DNA of 64,000 bases, from positions 1 through 64,000 of the forward strand of contig NZ_MCIB01000036.1 in assembly GCF_003609645.1 (NCBI RefSeq), written 5' to 3'. Position numbers and translations under genes: made by a program. Positions 1 through 9,058 of the stretch are shown in pieces (position 1 is the first letter of the stretch; each line of letters opens with the position of its first letter). Under the pieces are notes generated by a model, which saw nothing but the letters and a program-made list of their open reading frames with translations, had not been told where the DNA came from and did not search any database. Source of the stretch: Thermohalobacter berrensis (GTDB lineage: Bacteria; Bacillota; Clostridia; Tissierellales; Thermohalobacteraceae).

Positions 1-1131
1 GTAGAACTTATAAACCTAAGTGCAGTTAAACAGGAAGGACTTATACTCATGGAACCTAAAGAAGTAAAAGTTTCTGTAAAAATATCTGGTAGAAGAAATG
101 ATATAATGGAAATAACAAAAGATAATGTTATTGCAAAGGCAGATTTAAGGGGATACTCAGAAGGGAAAAATAAAGTACCAATTGAGGTAATGTTGTCTAA
201 CAACAAAATTCAAATAGTAGATTTTTCTCCTAAACAAGTTTTGTTTAAATTTGATAGTATAGTAAAAAAACAAAAACCTATAATAGTTAATAAGATTGGA
301 GAGGTAGCTAATGGATATACATTAGGGAATACTGTATTAAAGCCATCTAGTATATATATAGAAGGACCTAGAAGTTTGGTAAATTCCGTAGAAAAAGTTA
401 TAGCTGAAGTAAACTTAAAAAATGCAACAGATGATATACAGCTAACTGTACCTTTAAAAGTAGTAGATGATAGAGGTAAAGAAATAACTCAAGTAGAAAT
501 TAGCCCTAATATTGTAGATGTAAATATTCCTGTATTGCGTATAAAAAATGTTTTAGTAAAACCACAAATTGTTGGAGAACCTTTTGAAGGATATAAAATA
601 ACTAGTACATTCGTTGAGCCTTCTATAGTCAAAATAAAAGGAAACAAAAAAATAATTCAAGATCTGATTTCTTTAAATACTGCACAAATAGATGTTAGTT
701 ATCTAAAGGAGAGTATTAAAAAGGAAGTACCATTAATAGTGCCCAAAGAGGTAGAAGTAGTAGGGGAAACAATTAATCCTGTTATAACAGTTAATATAGA
801 AAAAGTTGAAAGTAAAACCTTTGAATATAATAGGGAGGATTTAAAGTTAATAAATCTTAATCCAGAATTAAGTGTAGATAAAACTAAGTTTCCTGAAAAA
901 ATAAATGTAACTATTAAAGCTATAGAAAGTATTATTAATGAAATATCTAAAAATGATATAACACCTTATGTAGATTTATCGAATCTAGAGGAAGGAAATT
1001 ATAATGTAATAATAGAGGTAGATTCACCAGAATCTATAGAAGTAGTAAAAACTGAACCAGAACGTGTAGATATAACATTAAATAACACTAAAAGGGAAGA
1101 GGGTTATACAGAAAATAGTGAGGAGGAATAA
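1..1131 (+). CDS. cdaR: CdaR (YbbR-domain protein), 5' end outside window
   Basis: The reading frame is open from base 1, so the true start and the N-terminal membrane anchor lie upstream. What remains is about 376 residues of extracytoplasmic beta-rich YbbR repeats. The recurring pattern is a strand ending in a Pro-rich turn, then 'P..V.I.G' (for example PSSIYIEGP and PSIVKIKG), seen about four times. In Firmicutes CdaR binds and tunes the membrane diadenylate cyclase CdaA, which makes c-di-AMP; cdaA is expected just upstream but cannot be seen. The usual cdaA-cdaR-glmM order is broken here: the next gene is a sigma-54 activator starting 1 nt after the stop, and glmM lies about 21 kb away. 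The family call is confident from the repeats; the role is family knowledge. Confidence 0.88.
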   Translation, partial: VELINLSAVKQEGLILMEPKEVKVSVKISGRRNDIMEITKDNVIAKADLRGYSEGKNKVPIEVMLSNNKIQIVDFSPKQVLFKFDSIVKKQKPIIVNKIGEVANGYTLGNTVLKPSSIYIEGPRSLVNSVEKVIAEVNLKNATDDIQLTVPLKVVDDRGKEITQVEISPNIVDVNIPVLRIKNVLVKPQIVGEPFEGYKITSTFVEPSIVKIKGNKKIIQDLISLNTAQIDVSYLKESIKKEVPLIVPKEVEVVGETINPVITVNIEKVESKTFEYNREDLKLINLNPELSVDKTKFPEKINVTIKAIESIINEISKNDITPYVDLSNLEEGNYNVIIEVDSPESIEVVKTEPERVDITLNNTKREEGYTENSEEE

Positions 1132-1132
1132 A

Positions 1133-2854
1133 TTGAGGAAAGAATTAGAAGTAATATTAAACTCTACTCATGATGGTATGATTGCAGTAAATAAGGATGG
1201 TATAATCACTCTTTTTAACAAAGCTGCTGAAAAATTAACTGGTATTAATATGGATTATGCTTTAGGAAAGCCCGTAAAAGAAGTAATTCAAAATACGAGA
1301 CTTCCCTATATACTTAAAACTGGAGATTTAGAATTAAATAGACAACAGGACTTAGGAAATATAAAGATAATTACAAATAGAATGCCAGTTAAAGATGAAA
1401 AGGGTCAAATAATAGGTGCGGTGGCTGTATTTAGGGATATAACAGAAATACTTGATTTAGCGGCGGAAATAACAAATCTAAAAGAGATTCAAAGTATGTT
1501 AGAAGGGGTTTTTAACTCTACCCAAGATGCCATATCTGTTGTAGATAAAAAAGGAATAAATGTTATGATAAATCCAGCTTATACAGAATTAACTGGATTA
1601 AGCGAAGAAGATATAATAGGTCAGCCAGCTACTGCTGATATAGCTGAAGGTGAAAGTATTCACATGAAAGTTTTAAAAACTAAAAAGCCTGTAAAAAACG
1701 CTAGACTTAAGGTAGGTCCAAATAAAAGAGAAGTTTTAGCAACAGCTGCTCCCATAATGGTTGATGGAGAACTTAGAGGAAGTGTTGGGGTTCTTCATGA
1801 TGTATCAGAAATCATAAAGCTAAATAAAGAATTAAAAGAAGCTAAAAAGCTTATTAGGAAATTAGAAGCTAAATATACTTTTGATGATATAGTAGGAAAT
1901 AATGAATTAATTGATCTAGCCATAGAAAAAGCTAAGAAAGCAGCTACTACACCAGCTACTGTGATTTTAAGGGGAGAAAGTGGAACAGGAAAAGAGTTAT
2001 TTGCCCATGCTATACACAATGAAAGTGACAGAAAATTTAATCAGTTTGTTAGGGTTAATTGTGCAGCTATAAGTGAATCATTATTAGAGAGTGAACTTTT
2101 TGGATATGAAGAAGGGGCTTTTACTGGAGCTAAAAAAGGAGGAAAGAAAGGCTTATTTGAACAGGCAAATAGAGGAACTATTTTCTTAGACGAAATAGGT
2201 GAAATAAGTTTAAGTACTCAAGCTAAGCTCTTAAGAGTACTTCAAGAGAAGGAGATAGTTAGAGTAGGAGGTACTAAACCTATAAGTATAGATGTGAGGA
2301 TAATTGCAGCAACTAATATTGACCTTGAAAAAGCTGTTAAAGAGGGTAAATTTAGAGAGGATTTATACTATAGATTAAATGTCTTTCCAATATATATTCC
2401 TGCTTTAAGATATAGAAAAGATGATATTTATCCTCTTGTATTACATTTTATTAAGAAGTTTAATCAAGAATATGGAAGAAGTATAACTGAAATATCAGAA
2501 GGTGCATTAAGAATATTAAAAAAACATGATTGGCCAGGCAATGTTAGAGAGCTTGAAAATGTCATAGGAAGAGCAATAATAAATATGAAGCATAATGAAA
2601 CAGTCATAGAAGAAGAATATATACCTAAGATATACCACTACAGTGAAAAAAGCATTGATTTAAAAGATGATTTAGAAATAAATTTTGAAAGTAAAAACAT
2701 GAGTTTAAAAGATGTAATAAAAAATACTGAAAGACAGTTTATAAAAAATACTCTAAAAAGATTTGGATTTAATAAGACTAAAGCAGCAAAGGCTTTAGGA
2801 ATCTCAATAAGAAGTCTATACTATAAAATTGATAAATATGGTATTGAAGAATGA
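1133..2854 (+). CDS. Sigma-54-dependent activator, PAS-PAS-AAA+-Fis HTH
   Basis: About 573 residues. Two PAS domains (roughly residues 3-105 and 118-225) are joined by a coiled-coil linker to an AAA+ core (about 245-480) with Walker A GESGTGKE, the sigma-54 contact loop GAFTGA, Walker [10 protein letters not shown] and the [11 protein letters not shown] sensor region. A Fis-type helix-turn-helix ends the protein ([20 protein letters not shown]). I chose TTG at 1133 because AGGAGG at 1121-1126 sits 6 nt upstream; an in-frame GTG at 1118 would put that ribosome site inside the gene. The protein should remodel sigma-54 holoenzyme at the -24/-12 promoter at 3028. It resembles BkdR-type regulators of branched-chain acid operons, and its position next to buk-ptb-vor agrees. 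PAS domains suggest a small-molecule or redox signal, not identifiable from sequence. Confidence 0.93.
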   Translation: MRKELEVILNSTHDGMIAVNKDGIITLFNKAAEKLTGINMDYALGKPVKEVIQNTRLPYILKTGDLELNRQQDLGNIKIITNRMPVKDEKGQIIGAVAVFRDITEILDLAAEITNLKEIQSMLEGVFNSTQDAISVVDKKGINVMINPAYTELTGLSEEDIIGQPATADIAEGESIHMKVLKTKKPVKNARLKVGPNKREVLATAAPIMVDGELRGSVGVLHDVSEIIKLNKELKEAKKLIRKLEAKYTFDDIVGNNELIDLAIEKAKKAATTPATVILRGESGTGKELFAHAIHNESDRKFNQFVRVNCAAISESLLESELFGYEEGAFTGAKKGGKKGLFEQANRGTIFLDEIGEISLSTQAKLLRVLQEKEIVRVGGTKPISIDVRIIAATNIDLEKAVKEGKFREDLYYRLNVFPIYIPALRYRKDDIYPLVLHFIKKFNQEYGRSITEISEGALRILKKHDWPGNVRELENVIGRAIINMKHNETVIEEEYIPKIYHYSEKSIDLKDDLEINFESKNMSLKDVIKNTERQFIKNTLKRFGFNKTKAAKALGISIRSLYYKIDKYGIEE

Positions 2855-2856
2855 CG

Positions 2857-2912
2857 TGCAAAAAGTTGCACATATGCAAAGAATTGCATGATTTTGCATG
2901 CAAAAAATTGCA
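2857..2912 (+). promoter_or_regulatory. Array of four TGCA-N6-TGCA sites (putative activator binding sites)
   Basis: Four copies of TGCA-N6-TGCA lie at 2857-2870, 2875-2888, 2885-2898 (overlapping the previous one) and 2899-2912. Three have near-palindromic centres of the form TGCAAA..(A/G)TTGCA. They start just after the activator's stop codon, about 145-200 bp upstream of the expected start of transcription, which is the usual place for sigma-54 upstream activating sequences. A dimeric Fis-type HTH would suit such inverted repeats. Assignment to the adjacent activator is inference. Confidence 0.7.
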
Positions 2913-3027
2913 AGAAAACAAAAGGATGCAGAAGTATGTCGAGGAAACTCAGATTTGTGTACTTGGAAATATTACGGTATAATAGATGTGGAGTGGATAA
3001 AAATTTTTTTGCTAGGGAATAATAAAG

Positions 3028-3044
3028 TTGGCATATTAATTGCA
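3028..3044 (+). promoter_or_regulatory. Sigma-54 (-24/-12) promoter of the buk-ptb-vor operon
   Basis: TTGGCATATTAATTGCA matches the sigma-54 consensus TGGCA-N6-TTGCA with the invariant GG and GC 10 bp apart (TGGCAT, 5 nt, TTGCA). Transcription should begin near 3056, about 30 nt before the buk start. It sits downstream of the TGCA-N6-TGCA array and next to the sigma-54 activator gene, so the three elements form one switch. Confidence 0.88.
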
Positions 3045-3084
3045 TATTAATATATAATGGAAACTAAAGATTGGGGGAGAGAAA

Positions 3085-4176
3085 ATGAATAGAGAAAATA
3101 TACTTGTGATAAATCCAGGTTCGACTTCAACAAAAGTAGCTATTTATAAAAATGGGGAAAAGGTTATCCTAAAAAAGATTGAACATAGTGCAGAAGAGTT
3201 AGAAAAGTTTGATAAAGTAGCAGACCAATATGACTATAGACTTAAATTAATCTTAGATTGGTTAAAAGAAGAAGGAATTAGTACATCATCATTAAGGGCA
3301 GTAGTTGGAAGAGGTGGACTTTTACGTCCAATGCCAGGTGGAACTTATTTAGTAACTGACAAAATGATTGAAGATTTAAAAATTGGTTACCAAGGAGAAC
3401 ATGCTTCAAATTTAGGTGGAATATTAGCAAAAGGAATTGCTGATAAAGAAGGAATAAAGGCATTTATAGTTGACCCAGTTGCAGTTGATGAGTTTGATGA
3501 TATAGCAAGGATATCAGGCATGCCAGAGATTAAGAGAAGATCGTTGTTACATGCATTAAATATAAAAGCAGTTTCTCACAGATTGGCAGAAGAAATGGAC
3601 AAGTCTTTAGAAGATTTAAACTTAATTGTAGCCCATTTAGGAGGGGGAATATCAGTAGCTCCTGTTAAGAAAGGAAAAATAGTAGATGTAAACAATGCTA
3701 ATGAAATGGGTCCATTCTCACCTGAAAGAACAGGTGGATTACCAGTAGGAGATTTAGCTAAAATGTGTTTTTCAGGTAAGTATACTTACAAGGAAATTAA
3801 GACAAAACTAAGAGGTAAAGGTGGTCTAGTAGGATATCTTGGAACTAATGATGCAAGAGAAGTAGAAGGTATGATTGAAAATGGAAATGAAAAGGCAAAA
3901 TTAGTATTTGAGGCTATGGGATATCAAATAGGTAAAGAAATTGGAGCAATGGCTACAGTATTATGTGGAGAGGTAGATAAAATAATTCTAACTGGAGGAT
4001 TAGCTCATTCTAAACGTTTAACTGATTTTATTACACATATGGTAAAACACATAGCCGAAGTAAAAATTTATCCAGGGGAAGATGAAATGGAAGCTCTTAA
4101 TGAGGGAGCTCTAAGAGTAATAAATGGTCAAGAAAAAGAAAAAATATACGAAGAAGAGGTGAAATTAGATGATTAG
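3085..4176 (+). CDS. buk: Butyrate kinase (first copy)
   Basis: 363 residues, the usual length for the ASKHA-fold butyrate kinase family. It converts acyl-phosphate plus ADP to the free acid plus ATP. Visible hallmarks are the N-terminal phosphate-1 motif [12 protein letters not shown], the GRGGLLRPMPGGTY segment, HLGGGIS, and the adenosine-site ILTGGLA near the C-terminus. GGGGAG at 3073 precedes the ATG. The gene's last 8 nt overlap the start of ptb, implying translational coupling. A paralogue lies on the other side of ptb. Acetate kinase is less likely given the length and the ptb partner. In this context the substrates may be isobutyryl-, isovaleryl- or butyryl-phosphate. Confidence 0.95.
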   Translation: MNRENILVINPGSTSTKVAIYKNGEKVILKKIEHSAEELEKFDKVADQYDYRLKLILDWLKEEGISTSSLRAVVGRGGLLRPMPGGTYLVTDKMIEDLKIGYQGEHASNLGGILAKGIADKEGIKAFIVDPVAVDEFDDIARISGMPEIKRRSLLHALNIKAVSHRLAEEMDKSLEDLNLIVAHLGGGISVAPVKKGKIVDVNNANEMGPFSPERTGGLPVGDLAKMCFSGKYTYKEIKTKLRGKGGLVGYLGTNDAREVEGMIENGNEKAKLVFEAMGYQIGKEIGAMATVLCGEVDKIILTGGLAHSKRLTDFITHMVKHIAEVKIYPGEDEMEALNEGALRVINGQEKEKIYEEEVKLDD

Positions 4177-5074
4177 AGGCTTTAAAGATGTTCTTAATTT
4201 AGCAAAGAAAAAAGGTCCAAAAACTATCTCTGTTGCAATGGCAAATGATAAAGAAGTTTTATTAGCAGTAAATGAAGCAAAAAAATTAGGAATTGCAGAT
4301 GCAATACTTGTAGGTGACAAGGATGAAATAGTAAATCTAGCAAAAGAGATAGATATGGATATTGACCAATTTGAAATAGTAGATGAAAAGGACTTAAAAG
4401 AAGGTTCTAGAAAAGCAGTTCAGTTAGTGAGTGAAGGTAAAGCCCATATGGTAATGAAAGGCCTAGTTGATACTTCCATTATTTTAAAGGCAGTTCTTGA
4501 TGAGGAAATAGGATTAAGAACAGGTAAATTGTTGAGCCATGTGGCTGTATTTGATTTAGAAACTTATGAAAAGATTTTACTTGTTACTGATGCTGCAATG
4601 AATATTGCTCCAAATCTTGAACAAAAGAAACAAATTATAGAAAACGCTGTTTATGTAGCTCATTCTTTAGATATTGAAGAGCCAAAGGTTGCGGTAGTAG
4701 GTGCAAAAGAAAAAGTTAATCCAAAGATGCCAGCAACTGTAGATGCACAAAAGCTTGAAGAAATGAATAAAAAAGGTGAAATCAAAGGTTGCATGGTAGG
4801 AGGACCTTTTGCTCTTGATAATGCAATTTCTAAAGAAGCTGCAAAACATAAGGGAATTGAACATCCTGTTGCTGGAGATGCAGATATAATATTAGTACCA
4901 TATATAGAAGCAGGAAACATATTCTATAAGTCATTAGTTTTCTTAGCTAAAGCTGAAAATGCAGGTGTAATAGTAGGTGCAAAAGCTCCTGTAATTCTAA
5001 CTTCAAGGGCTGATAGTGATAAAGCTAAATTAAATTCAATAGCATTAGGTGTACTTATGGCTTCAAACAAATAA
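4169..5074 (+). CDS. ptb: Phosphate butyryltransferase
   Basis: 301 residues, normal for the PTA_PTB family. It transfers acyl from acyl-CoA to phosphate, giving acyl-phosphate for the kinases on either side. The N-terminus (KKKGPKTISVAMANDKEVL) and the blocks MVMKGLVDT and HVAVFD are typical of Ptb rather than the larger Pta. Its ATG lies inside the end of buk, and the second buk begins 19 nt after its stop. The sandwich kinase-Ptb-kinase is unusual; one Ptb would have to feed both kinases. Chain-length specificity cannot be read from the sequence. Confidence 0.94.
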   Translation: MIRGFKDVLNLAKKKGPKTISVAMANDKEVLLAVNEAKKLGIADAILVGDKDEIVNLAKEIDMDIDQFEIVDEKDLKEGSRKAVQLVSEGKAHMVMKGLVDTSIILKAVLDEEIGLRTGKLLSHVAVFDLETYEKILLVTDAAMNIAPNLEQKKQIIENAVYVAHSLDIEEPKVAVVGAKEKVNPKMPATVDAQKLEEMNKKGEIKGCMVGGPFALDNAISKEAAKHKGIEHPVAGDADIILVPYIEAGNIFYKSLVFLAKAENAGVIVGAKAPVILTSRADSDKAKLNSIALGVLMASNK

Positions 5075-5092
5075 TCAAGGGAGGAATAAAGG

Positions 5093-6169
5093 ATGACTGA
5101 CGTATACAGAATACTTACAATCAACCCAGGTTCAACATCAACTAAGATAGCTATATTTGATAATGAAAAGCCGGTTTTAGAAGAAACTATAAGACACTCA
5201 ACAGAGGAAATATCAAAATATGAAAAAATTTATGATCAATACGAGTTTAGGAAAAACGTTATTTTGGAAACTCTAAATGATAAGGGAATTAATCTTACAA
5301 AATTAAATGCAGTAGTAGGTAGAGGTGGATTATTAAAGCCTATTCCTGGTGGAACATATAGTGTAAATGAAAAAATGATAGAAGACTTAAAAGTTGGAGT
5401 ATTAGGAGAACATGCTTCAAATCTTGGAGGAATTATAGCTAATGAAATCGCTTCACAACTTAATATACCTGCTTTTATAGTAGACCCTGTTGTTGTTGAT
5501 GAAATGGATGATATAGCAAGAATATCAGGAATGCCAGAGTTAGAAAGAAAAAGTATATTCCATGCTCTAAATCAGAAAGCAGTAGCTAGAAGAGCTGCAA
5601 AAGAACTTGGAAAAGCTTATGAAGATGTAAATCTAATTGTGGCTCATCTTGGTGGAGGAGTTTCAGTAGGTGCTCATAAAAATGGTAGAGTTGTTGATGT
5701 AAACAATGCTCTTGATGGTGAAGGACCATTCTCCCCAGAAAGAAGTGGAGGATTACCAGTAGGAGATTTAGCAAAAATGTGCTTCTCTGGTGAGTATACA
5801 TTAAAAGATATCAAGAAAAAGATTAAAGGTAATGGTGGACTTGTAGCATATTTAGGAACTAATGATGGTAGAGAAGTTGTAAAAATGATAGAAAATGGAG
5901 ATGAAAAAGCAGAACTTATATATAAGGCAATGGCATATCAAGTTTCAAAAGAAATTGGTAGTCTATCTGCTGTATTAAAAGGAAAAGTTGATGGAATAAT
6001 ATTAACTGGAGGAATTGCTTACGACAAAATGTTTACTGGCTGGGTAAAAGAAAGAGTTGAGTTTATAGCACCTATAATGATTTATCCAGGGGAAGATGAA
6101 ATGATAGCATTAGCAGAAGGTGGACTAAGAGTTCTAAGAGGAGAAGAAAAAGCAAAAGAATACAAGTAG
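5093..6169 (+). CDS. buk: Butyrate kinase (second copy)
   Basis: 358 residues, clearly paralogous to the kinase at 3085 along its whole length, with the same [33 protein letters not shown] and ILTGGIA blocks. The two copies differ throughout, so this is an old duplication, not a recent one. GGGAGG sits 9-10 nt before the ATG. Like the first copy it should make ATP from acyl-phosphate. Keeping two diverged kinases around one Ptb suggests different acyl preferences (for example straight- versus branched-chain), which is inference. An inverted repeat with AATTGACAA arms follows at 6174 before the next gene. Confidence 0.94.
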   Translation: MTDVYRILTINPGSTSTKIAIFDNEKPVLEETIRHSTEEISKYEKIYDQYEFRKNVILETLNDKGINLTKLNAVVGRGGLLKPIPGGTYSVNEKMIEDLKVGVLGEHASNLGGIIANEIASQLNIPAFIVDPVVVDEMDDIARISGMPELERKSIFHALNQKAVARRAAKELGKAYEDVNLIVAHLGGGVSVGAHKNGRVVDVNNALDGEGPFSPERSGGLPVGDLAKMCFSGEYTLKDIKKKIKGNGGLVAYLGTNDGREVVKMIENGDEKAELIYKAMAYQVSKEIGSLSAVLKGKVDGIILTGGIAYDKMFTGWVKERVEFIAPIMIYPGEDEMIALAEGGLRVLRGEEKAKEYK

Positions 6170-6173
6170 AATT

Positions 6174-6197
6174 AATTGACAACAATATTTGTCAATT
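6174..6197. repeat. Inverted repeat with AATTGACAA / TTGTCAATT arms
   Basis: Nine-base perfect arms with a 6-nt loop lie between the second buk and the P-loop gene. A similar palindrome with the same arm sequence occurs at 23751-23780 after glmM. There is no T-tract, so it is a weak terminator at best; it could be an mRNA-processing hairpin or a small dispersed repeat. Confidence 0.55.
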
Positions 6198-6213
6198 ATA
6201 AAGGGTGATATTT

Positions 6214-6888
6214 ATGTTAAATGATAATAGAATAAGGATTATTACTGGTCACTATGGTAGTGGAAAAACTGAGTTTTCAGTTAATTATGCTGTTAAGTTG
6301 GCTGAACAGGGCAAGAAAGTTGCAATAGCTGACTTAGATGTTGTTAATCCTTATTTTAGAACAAGAGAAAAAATAGATTTTCTTACAGAGAAAGGAATCA
6401 AAGTATTAGGTAGTTCTATAAAAGGTTTAGCAGCTGATGTGCCAGCTGTTTCACCTGAAATATTAGCACCAATTCAGGATAAAAGCTATCAATTAATTTT
6501 AGATGTTGGTGGAGATCCAATTGGAGCTAAAGCCCTTGGAAGATACCATAACTATTTTATAGAAGACGAATATGATATGTTCTTTGTACTGAATGCCAAT
6601 AGACCAGAAACTCAAACACCTGAAAAGGCTATACAATATCTTAAGGAAATTGAAACTGCTTCAAGGGCTAGAGTAACAGGTTTGATTAATAACACCCACC
6701 TGTTAAAAAGTACTACAGTTGATGAAGTCCTTAAAGGACAGAAGCTGGTAAAAGAGGTTTCAGAGAGATTAAATATACCAATAAAATATGTAGCCGCAAT
6801 AGAAAGTGTAGCAAGGGAACTACCAAAGGACATAGAAGGAGAAATACTTCCAATAAAAATGTATATGAGAGAAGAGTGGATGATGTAA
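6214..6888 (+). CDS. P-loop ATPase of the MinD/CobQ-like (SIMIBI) class
   Basis: 224 residues. A deviant-type Walker A, GHYGSGKTEFS, lies near residue 10, followed by KVAIADLDVVNPYFRTRE, the switch-like aspartate strand, and LILDVGGDP later on. These mark a MinD/ParA-type nucleotide-binding protein without a membrane-targeting helix. The ATG at 6214 is preferred over a GTG at 6205 because AAGGG at 6201-6205 then has normal spacing. It stands between butyrate kinase and the 2-oxoacid oxidoreductase genes on the same strand. Relatives of this class insert metal centres or sort proteins. A role in assembling or delivering cofactors to the iron-sulfur oxidoreductase is a guess from position only. 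Confidence 0.75.
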   Translation: MLNDNRIRIITGHYGSGKTEFSVNYAVKLAEQGKKVAIADLDVVNPYFRTREKIDFLTEKGIKVLGSSIKGLAADVPAVSPEILAPIQDKSYQLILDVGGDPIGAKALGRYHNYFIEDEYDMFFVLNANRPETQTPEKAIQYLKEIETASRARVTGLINNTHLLKSTTVDEVLKGQKLVKEVSERLNIPIKYVAAIESVARELPKDIEGEILPIKMYMREEWMM

Positions 6889-6994
6889 ATAAATATTAAC
6901 TTTAATAGTTGATATTTATTAAATAAAAGAAAATTACAAACCTAAAGTAAATAACTAAAAATTTTAGATTGTATTTAGAGGGAGGGTTGTAAAT

Positions 6995-7225
6995 ATGGCT
7001 AAGGCTAAAGGAAAAGTTATTTTTAAAGAAGATTTATGTAAAGGTTGTGAGTTATGTACAACAGCATGTCCAGTAAATATTGTAGTAATGGATAAGGATA
7101 GAATCAATATAAAAGGTTATCATCCAGCTACAGTAAAAGAAATGGACAAATGTATAGGTTGTGGAAACTGTGCAACAATTTGTCCAGATGTAGTTATTGA
7201 AGTAGAAAGAAAAATTGAAAAATAA
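6995..7225 (+). CDS. 2-oxoacid:ferredoxin oxidoreductase delta subunit (2x[4Fe-4S] ferredoxin)
   Basis: 76 residues with two ferredoxin clusters: CKGCELCTTACP near residue 14 and CIGCGNCATICP near residue 51, each CxxCxxCxxxCP. Such small ferredoxin-like subunits carry electrons from the thiamine-diphosphate site of four-subunit 2-oxoacid oxidoreductases to soluble ferredoxin. GGGAGGG precedes the ATG. It is the first gene of the delta-alpha-beta-gamma set that follows at 19 nt spacing. A weak hairpin lies in the 106-nt gap upstream (6891-6917), which may separate transcript levels from the kinase part. Confidence 0.93.
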   Translation: MAKAKGKVIFKEDLCKGCELCTTACPVNIVVMDKDRINIKGYHPATVKEMDKCIGCGNCATICPDVVIEVERKIEK

Positions 7226-7246
7226 ATTTCTAAGGAGGGAAGATAA

Positions 7247-8308
7247 ATGGGTAAAATCTTAATGAAAGGTAACGAAGCTATTGGTGCTGCAGCTATTAAA
7301 GCTGGTTGTAAATATTTCTTTGGTTATCCAATCACACCACAAAATGAGCTTCCTGAATATATGTCAAGGGAGTTACCAAAAGTTGGAGGAGTTTTCCTAC
7401 AAGCTGAATCAGAAGTTGCTGCTATTAACATGGTATATGGTGCAGCAGGAGCTGGTGCAAGAGTAATGACTTCTTCATCAAGTCCTGGTATAGCATTAAA
7501 ACAAGAGGGTATTTCATATATAGCAGGTGCAGAATTACCATGTGTAATTGTAAATATAGTTAGAGGAGGTCCAGGTCTAGGAGGTATCCAACCTGCACAG
7601 TCTGACTACTATCAAGCAACAAGAGGTGGAGGAAATGGAGACTATAGACACGTAGTTTATGCTCCAGCAACTCTACAAGAAACTGTTGATTTAGTAATGG
7701 AAGCATTTGATGTTGCTGATATGTATAGAATTCCAGTTATGGTAATTGGAGATGGAATGATAGGTCAGATGATGGAGCCAGTAGAATTTAAAGAGCCTAA
7801 GAAGAGAGAATTACCTCCAAAGGATTGGGCAACTGATGGAACAAAAGGTGAAAGAGAGCCAAATATCATAAACTCACTATTTATAGATCCTCAAGAACTA
7901 GAAGATCATGTATGGAAGTTAGAAAAGAAACATGAGCTAATTAAGCAAAATGAAACAAGATATGAAGAATATAACTTAGAAGATGCTGAGGTAGTAGTTG
8001 TTGCTTATGGTACTACTTCAAGAGTAGTTAAAAATGCTATAGCTAAATGTGAAGAAGAAGGAATTAAGGTAGGTCTTATCAGACCAATTACTTTATGGCC
8101 ATTCCCAGAAGAAGCATTTGATAAGATAAACGAAAATGCTAAGGGAGTTCTAACAGTTGAAATGAGTACAGGTCAGATGATAGATGACGTTAAGATAGCT
8201 GTAAAAGGAAAGCATCCTGTATACTTCCATGGAAGAACAGGTGGTATGGTTCCTGATCCAAGAGATATCGTAGCAGAAATTAAGAAAATCGCAGGAGGTG
8301 AAAAGTAA
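7247..8308 (+). CDS. vorB: 2-oxoacid:ferredoxin oxidoreductase alpha subunit (VorB type)
   Basis: 353 residues. It shows the pyrimidine-binding domain of 2-oxoacid:ferredoxin oxidoreductases (GNEAIGAAAIKAGCKYFFGY at the start, ITPQNE, then SSSSPGIALKQEG and VNIVRGGPGLGG) and a transketolase C-terminal-like domain after about residue 235 (VVVAYGTTSRVVKNAI). The sequence pattern and the four-gene layout fit the 3-methyl-2-oxobutanoate (VOR) class better than pyruvate oxidoreductase, which is usually one fused chain in Clostridia. It should decarboxylate 2-oxoacids to acyl-CoA and reduced ferredoxin. The 3' end overlaps the start of the beta subunit by 1 nt. Exact substrate range is inferred from the linked ptb-buk genes. 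Confidence 0.9.
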   Translation: MGKILMKGNEAIGAAAIKAGCKYFFGYPITPQNELPEYMSRELPKVGGVFLQAESEVAAINMVYGAAGAGARVMTSSSSPGIALKQEGISYIAGAELPCVIVNIVRGGPGLGGIQPAQSDYYQATRGGGNGDYRHVVYAPATLQETVDLVMEAFDVADMYRIPVMVIGDGMIGQMMEPVEFKEPKKRELPPKDWATDGTKGEREPNIINSLFIDPQELEDHVWKLEKKHELIKQNETRYEEYNLEDAEVVVVAYGTTSRVVKNAIAKCEEEGIKVGLIRPITLWPFPEEAFDKINENAKGVLTVEMSTGQMIDDVKIAVKGKHPVYFHGRTGGMVPDPRDIVAEIKKIAGGEK

Positions 8309-9057
8309 TGTCAACTAAGGTTTTTGAAAGAACTAAAGGGTTAACTAAAAAACCTTTCCACTATTGCCCAGGATGTACTCATGGTATTATCCATAGATTA
8401 GTAGGAGAGGTTTTAGAGGAGCTTGGAGTATTAGGTAAAGCAATTGGTGTTGCACCAGTTGGATGTTCAGTATTTGCTTATGATTACTTCAATTGTGATA
8501 TGCATGAAGCTGCACACGGTAGAGCTCCTGCGGTAGCTACTGGTATAAAAAGAGTTCATCCTGATAGTGTTGTATTTACTTATCAGGGAGATGGAGATTT
8601 AGCTTCGATAGGTACTGCAGAAATTGTACATGCCGCTCATCGTGGAGAAAAAATAACTACAATATTCGTTAATAATGCTATATATGGTATGACTGGTGGA
8701 CAGATGGCTCCTACAACTCTAATAGGACAAAAAGCTACTACTGCTCCACTAGGAAGAGATGAAGCTCATACAGGTAAACCGTTAAAAGTATCAGAAATGC
8801 TTTCAACTATAGATGGTGCTAAGTTTGTAGAAAGAGTATCAGTTCATAATGCTGCTAATATAAGAAAAGCTAAAAAAGCGATTAAGAAGGCTTTTGAGGT
8901 TCAATTAGCAGGAGAAGGATTCGGAATAGTAGAGGTATTATCTACTTGTCCTACAAACTGGGGTATGACTCCAACAGAATCACTTAAGTGGTTAGAAGAA
9001 AATATGATACCATACTATCCACTAGGAAACTTCAGAACACCTGAGGAGGTGAAGTAA
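8308..9057 (+). CDS. 2-oxoacid:ferredoxin oxidoreductase beta subunit (TPP-binding)
   Basis: 249 residues. CPGCTHGIIHRL lies at the N-terminus. The thiamine-diphosphate/Mg motif is GDGDLASIGTAEIVHAAHRG, with NNAIYGMTGGQMAPTT downstream, as expected for beta subunits of VOR/KOR enzymes. The start codon overlaps the last base of the alpha gene, and the gamma subunit follows after 1 nt, so all are translationally coupled. It binds thiamine diphosphate and with alpha forms the catalytic core. No missing key residue was seen. Confidence 0.92.
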   Translation: MSTKVFERTKGLTKKPFHYCPGCTHGIIHRLVGEVLEELGVLGKAIGVAPVGCSVFAYDYFNCDMHEAAHGRAPAVATGIKRVHPDSVVFTYQGDGDLASIGTAEIVHAAHRGEKITTIFVNNAIYGMTGGQMAPTTLIGQKATTAPLGRDEAHTGKPLKVSEMLSTIDGAKFVERVSVHNAANIRKAKKAIKKAFEVQLAGEGFGIVEVLSTCPTNWGMTPTESLKWLEENMIPYYPLGNFRTPEEVK

Positions 9058-9058
9058 A

